Source: Gordonia sp. PP30
Lineage (GTDB): Bacteria > Actinomycetota > Actinomycetes > Mycobacteriales > Mycobacteriaceae
Length of the DNA stretch: 64,000 nucleotides
Assembly (NCBI RefSeq): GCF_023100845.1
Contig: NZ_CP095864.1
Location: 4,340,001-4,404,000 of the forward strand
Direction: 5' to 3'
Shown here: positions 60,381 through 64,000 of the stretch, in pieces
How positions within the stretch are numbered: position 1 is the first letter of the stretch
How the letters are laid out: every line of letters starts with the position of its first letter
Notes under the pieces: model-generated
Told to the model about the DNA's origin: nothing
The model's database searches: none
The model's input: only the letters and a program-made list of their open reading frames with translations
Made by a program: the position numbers and the translations under genes

Positions 60381-62411
60381 ATGCCTTCTGGTTCCGCCCT
60401 CATCGAGCGCCGGCCGCTCCTTCACCGCGGCGAGGCGTCGGCGCTCGCGGTGATCGCGACGCTCCTGACGGGCGCAGCGCTGACCTGGAGCTATCGCATC
60501 AAGTCGCTGTGCGGCGGTGCGCCGTTCTACCCGGACGGCCGCAGCCTGCGCTTCCCGGTCGGCGACCCGCACGCCATCGTGCCCTGCTACTCGGACCTGA
60601 TGTTCCTGTGGATCGGGCGGGACATCAACAACCACGTGTTCCCGTACGTCCACGGCGGCATCACCGACCAGGGACACCTGTACGGCGGCGTCGTCGAATA
60701 CCCGGTGCTGTCCGGGCTGCTGATGTGGCTCGGCGCGATCGGCCGGCACAGCGATCTGGCCTTCTTCCAGCAGTCGGCGCTGATCCTCGCGCCGTTCGCC
60801 CTGGTCACGACTCTCCTGCTCGCGTGGATGAGCCGCTGGTGGGTGCTGGTGTGGGCGGCGACCCCGCCGCTGGTGCTGTACGCCTTCCACAACTGGGAGC
60901 TTCCGGTGGTCTTCACCTCGGTCGCCGCCGTCGCGGTGATGGCGTGGGGCGCGAGCGTCGGCACCACGACCGGCCGGCCGCGACTGAGCCTGCGGACGTC
61001 GTCGATCCTGGCCTCGATCCTGCTGGCGCTGGGTTTCTCGCTGAAGATCTATCCCGGGCTGTTCGTGCTGCCCCTGGCCCTGTACGTGCTCACCCGCGGC
61101 TGTCCCGATCCGGCCGCGACGGCCAGACGCGCCTACGACTGGGTCGGGGCGGCCTGGGTGATCCTGGCCGCGGTGATCACCACGCTCGTCGTGCAGGTCC
61201 CGTTCATGATCGCCGGGTACGACGGCTGGAAGGCCGCACTGACCTTCCAGAGCAACCGCACGGCGTCGATCGACACCAACACCTTCTGGTACTGGGGCTG
61301 GTACTGGCTGTCGCACGACGACGTCGACGCCTACGACTCCGCCGTCCGCACGCTGTCGCCGGTGCTGATCGTCGTCGGCGTCGCGGCCGGGCTGTACCTG
61401 GCCTGGCGGCGCTACCGCGAGACCGCGGTGTTCCCGTGGATCGGCGCCAGCTTCGCACTGCTGGCCGCGTTCATGCTCTTCCACAAGGTCCACTCGCCGC
61501 AGTACACGCTGTGGCTGCTGCCGTTCTTCGTGCTGCTGCGCGTGCGGTGGTGGGTGATCGCGATCTACCTGGTCACCGACTTCATTCTGGACGTCACGAT
61601 CTTCCGGCTGTTCGGCATCATCAACTCCGGCTCACCGATGAAGTGGTGGGTGATCGGCGGCGTGAACCTCGGCGTCTGGGTGCACGTGGTGCTGCTCGCG
61701 TACTTCCTGGTCACCGCGGTGAGCACCCCGCTGCGCGAGCCGCTGGCCTCGCTCGTCCGCAGCCAGCTCCCGCCGCTCCCGCCGCTGACCCGGCTCGCCA
61801 TCGCCGATGACGGCGCCGCCGGCCGCTGGCTCGGTGCCCCGATCCTGACCCGCGCCGGGGTCACGCTGCGACCGCTGCGGATCACCGACGCCGCGGCGCT
61901 CGGCGCCATCGGCGCATCCGATCCGGAGCTCGGACCCTGGACGTCCATCCCCACCGACACCGCCGCGGCGATCGACTACATCACCGCCGCCCACGACGAC
62001 CCGCATCGCATCGCGTTCGCCGTCATCGACGACGCGACCGGCGCACTCGTCGGCACCACCAGCTACTACGACGTCGACCACACGAATCTGACGGTCGCGA
62101 TCGGGTACACCTTCTACGCGCGTTCGGTGCACGGCACCGTCGTCAATCCGGCCGCCAAACTGATGCTGCTCGACTACGCCTTCACCGAGGCCGGTGCGGT
62201 CCGCGTGGTCTGGCATACGCACGAGAACAACGCGCATTCCCGGGCGGCGATCGCCAAGCTCGGCGCCACCTTCGAGGGCCTGCTCCGCAAGCACCGCCGC
62301 TTCGCCGGCGGCTGGCGGACGACCGCGCAGTACGCGATGACCGACGACGCTTGGGACCACGCCCGCGCGGCCCTGGCGGACCGGGTGGCTCAGCCCGTCG
62401 CGCCGGCGTAG
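60381..62411 (+). CDS. GT87-like membrane glycosyltransferase fused to a GNAT acetyltransferase
   Basis: This protein of about 676 residues is not split by any stop. Residues 1 to about 455 have at least ten membrane helices and resemble GT-C/GT87 polyprenol-phosphate-dependent mannosyltransferases. PCYSDLMFLW early in the first loop may be the catalytic Asp motif, followed by EYPVLSG and LKIYPGLFVLPLAL. Residues about 490-660 are a RimL-type GNAT acyltransferase (LTRAGVTLRPLRITDAAAL…AIGYTFYARSVHGTVVNPAAKLMLLDYAFTEAGAVRVVW…AHSRAAIAKLGATFEGLLRKHRRF). It may glycosylate and acylate one envelope molecule. TAGAGT 7 bp before the ATG suggests a leaderless transcript. Confidence 0.82.
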   Translation: MPSGSALIERRPLLHRGEASALAVIATLLTGAALTWSYRIKSLCGGAPFYPDGRSLRFPVGDPHAIVPCYSDLMFLWIGRDINNHVFPYVHGGITDQGHLYGGVVEYPVLSGLLMWLGAIGRHSDLAFFQQSALILAPFALVTTLLLAWMSRWWVLVWAATPPLVLYAFHNWELPVVFTSVAAVAVMAWGASVGTTTGRPRLSLRTSSILASILLALGFSLKIYPGLFVLPLALYVLTRGCPDPAATARRAYDWVGAAWVILAAVITTLVVQVPFMIAGYDGWKAALTFQSNRTASIDTNTFWYWGWYWLSHDDVDAYDSAVRTLSPVLIVVGVAAGLYLAWRRYRETAVFPWIGASFALLAAFMLFHKVHSPQYTLWLLPFFVLLRVRWWVIAIYLVTDFILDVTIFRLFGIINSGSPMKWWVIGGVNLGVWVHVVLLAYFLVTAVSTPLREPLASLVRSQLPPLPPLTRLAIADDGAAGRWLGAPILTRAGVTLRPLRITDAAALGAIGASDPELGPWTSIPTDTAAAIDYITAAHDDPHRIAFAVIDDATGALVGTTSYYDVDHTNLTVAIGYTFYARSVHGTVVNPAAKLMLLDYAFTEAGAVRVVWHTHENNAHSRAAIAKLGATFEGLLRKHRRFAGGWRTTAQYAMTDDAWDHARAALADRVAQPVAPA

Positions 62412-63967
62412 ACCGGACCGGTCACCGCCGCCGGGGCGCGCTCGGTGAGCAGGTCGCGGATCACCACACCGCACAGCACCAGCACGAAGATCGCCCGCAC
62501 CGCCACGGCCACCAGGAACCACTCCTCCGGCAGCCACTTGCGGCCGGGATCGAGGAACAGGGTCATCCGCGGCACCCACACCAGGGCGTCGATCACCATC
62601 CACGCCAGCAGCAGGCGCGCATGCGGGATCGCCAGCACGGCCAGCGGCACCAGCCACAGCGACGACTGCGGGTTCCACTCCTTGCCGACCAGCAGATACC
62701 CGGCGACCAGCAGGAACATCAGCTGGGCCGGGGCCACCGGATCGATCCGGCCGGGCATCGGGGCGGGTACGCGCGCGGCCAGGTACACCACGCCGCAGAT
62801 CACCGCGACCAGCAGGATCAGCGCGAGCGCGTTCACGAGCGACGTCGACGGCGCCCACCCGGTCGCCTTGATCACCAGGTTGTAGAGGCTGTCCGGCTGC
62901 GGAACCCGCTGCCACCAGTCGCGATAGAAGGCCGTGGTGCCCTGCGGATAGCTGATCAGCAGCGGCAGGTTCACCGCCAGCCAGGCGATCACGGCGCACG
63001 CGATCGCCGCCCAGAAGTCGTGCATCCGCCGGTTGCGGAGACAGACCACCGCCAGCACCGGGATCAGCAGCAGCGGATACAGCGCCGCGGAGGCCGCCAG
63101 CCCCAGGAACAGTCCGGCGAGCACCTCCCTCCGATGCGCCCAGCACATCATCGCGAGGGCGAGCATGGCCACCGGGATCACCTCGTAGGCGGTGAACGCG
63201 TGAATCAGCAGCAGCGGCGAGCAGGCCATCAGCGCGCCGATCCAGATCCGGCGCCGGTCGGTCATCATCGTCGCCCACACCGCGAGCAGCCAGAGCAGCG
63301 CGAGCAGCAGCGCGGAGATGTTGAAGAAGGTCACCACGTCGAGTTGCTTCGGGATCGGTGTCCCGTCGACCAGAGCCTGCCAGCCCTGCGTGGCCTTGGC
63401 CGCGACGTACATGAACGCCCCGACCAGCACCGGCTGGCTCACATACTGCCGCGGACCCACCTGCTCACCCGCCGCGTTCTGGGCGAACCAGTACGTCCGG
63501 TACGGCATGGTGCCGTTCCGCAGGTCGGCGATGGTCAGCCGCTGGGAGTCGTAGAAGGCGATCACATCGCTGTAGCAGAGCCCGTAGTACTGCCGCTGGT
63601 TGTTCCAGTTCAGCTGATTGCCGGCGTCCTGACCCGCGCTCGCGCTCTGGTCGGCCGGGTGCGCGGGCTTCTGTTGCAGACAACCCGCCTTGCCGTACCA
63701 CGAGAGGCCGAGGGCGATCAGTGCCAGCAGGAACACCACCCGCAGCGGTGTCCAGTGCCTGCTGCGCCCGACCGCCGCATGCAGACCGACCGGCCCGCCG
63801 ATAGCCTCGCTGGCGACGGCGATCTGGGCGTTGCTGCGGCTGGGCAGCACCCGCTCGGTGTTCAGCCGTCGGTCGTCCGCGAGCGGGGCGGGCGAGTCGA
63901 ACGCGTCGTCGTCCATCGACGACGACGGCGTCCGCTCCGCCGTGTCCGGTCCGGATTCTGGGTTCAC
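62390..63967 (-). CDS. GT87-like membrane glycosyltransferase (Rv0051-like)
   Basis: This 525-residue protein has a polar N-terminus of about 75 residues, then about ten membrane helices, with the motif GLCYSDVIAFYD in the first loop, SQPVLVGAF, AASAALYPLLLIPVLAVV and GKEWNPQSSLWLVPLAV. Its place between ponA-like DNA and rpsF matches mycobacterial Rv0051, a GT87-type membrane protein. It is a paralogue of the convergent fusion gene; both have CYSD and a similar helix plan. The 3' ends overlap by 22 bp. The GTG at 63967 follows the upstream stop by 5 bp. Confidence 0.82.
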   Translation of the reverse strand: MNPESGPDTAERTPSSSMDDDAFDSPAPLADDRRLNTERVLPSRSNAQIAVASEAIGGPVGLHAAVGRSRHWTPLRVVFLLALIALGLSWYGKAGCLQQKPAHPADQSASAGQDAGNQLNWNNQRQYYGLCYSDVIAFYDSQRLTIADLRNGTMPYRTYWFAQNAAGEQVGPRQYVSQPVLVGAFMYVAAKATQGWQALVDGTPIPKQLDVVTFFNISALLLALLWLLAVWATMMTDRRRIWIGALMACSPLLLIHAFTAYEVIPVAMLALAMMCWAHRREVLAGLFLGLAASAALYPLLLIPVLAVVCLRNRRMHDFWAAIACAVIAWLAVNLPLLISYPQGTTAFYRDWWQRVPQPDSLYNLVIKATGWAPSTSLVNALALILLVAVICGVVYLAARVPAPMPGRIDPVAPAQLMFLLVAGYLLVGKEWNPQSSLWLVPLAVLAIPHARLLLAWMVIDALVWVPRMTLFLDPGRKWLPEEWFLVAVAVRAIFVLVLCGVVIRDLLTERAPAAVTGPVYAGATG

Positions 63968-63972
63968 GCGCG

Positions 63973-63999
63973 TCAGGCCGTCGGGACCGGCTCCGGCTG
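63973..63999 (-). CDS. C-terminal tip of an upstream gene, possibly ponA (partial)
   Basis: The minus-strand frame QPEPVPTA followed by TGA enters from beyond the window. A Pro-rich C-terminus and the conserved order ponA1-(Rv0051-like)-rpsF in mycobacteria suggest a class A penicillin-binding protein. Eight codons are too few to confirm this. Confidence 0.35.
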   Translation of the reverse strand, partial: QPEPVPTA

Positions 64000-64000
64000 G

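Overview
The window is about 64 kb of very GC-rich DNA from a mycolic-acid actinobacterium (Mycobacteriales), probably Gordonia or a near relative. The evidence is the gene content: an antigen-85-type mycolyltransferase, DUF3068 and DUF5313 proteins, Ku with LigD, an Lsr2-like DNA-binding tail, a KstR-type and an IdeR-type operator, a class 3 DnaB intein, and the order (GT87-type membrane protein)-rpsF-ssb-rpsR-rplI-dnaB known from mycobacteria close to the origin. The genus call is inference. I see no tRNA, rRNA, CRISPR array or intact insertion sequence.

1-9.6 kb: a minus-strand run (Ku, an EthA-like Baeyer-Villiger monooxygenase, a GXWXG/DUF4334 protein, and the start of an FMN-dependent 2-hydroxy-acid oxidase). 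Divergent to Ku is a LigD that lacks the phosphoesterase domain. Next come a second flavin monooxygenase with a divergent GAF-domain activator, and a metallophosphoesterase. 9.6-27.6 kb: an unusual ERCC4-nuclease/Lsr2-tail protein, pntAB, a KstR-box-preceded steroid-dehydrogenase-like flavoprotein, a protein with two CX5HX3H motifs, nadB, a frameshifted membrane gene, a UbiB-family kinase, a DUF3068 protein, another flavoprotein, a mycolyltransferase, and a DyP-peroxidase/encapsulin nanocompartment operon.

27.8-36.9 kb: a heterodimeric ABC exporter with one degenerate ATP site, a membrane-cupredoxin-NirK fusion, RNase HI, a DUF1697 protein, and a secreted beta-propeller protein behind an IdeR-like box. 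36.9-52.5 kb: a catabolic island of two class III CoA-transferases, an enoyl-CoA hydratase, three acyl-CoA dehydrogenases, two CitE-like lyases, an SDR, two hot-dog hydratases and two thiolases. It also holds a GntR/FCD regulator and three decayed genes or fragments in and near it. Five related AT-rich sites (core near ATTATATATT) sit in its promoters, including that of the GntR gene, and suggest one regulon. The enzymes fit CoA activation of an acid or diacid, dehydrogenation, hydration, and lyase or thiolase cleavage. The substrate is not known.

52.6-64 kb: a DUF5313 protein, an OhrR-type regulator, and a DUF202 protein preceded by two tandem 11-codon mini-ORFs made by a 44-bp duplication. 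Then follow an SDR, intein-bearing dnaB with a DnaA-box cluster upstream, rplI-rpsR-ssb-rpsF, and two convergent GT87-like membrane proteins, one of them fused to a GNAT acetyltransferase. A family of covarying palindromic hairpins lies just 3' of three plus-strand genes (5.26, 8.63 and 58.35 kb).
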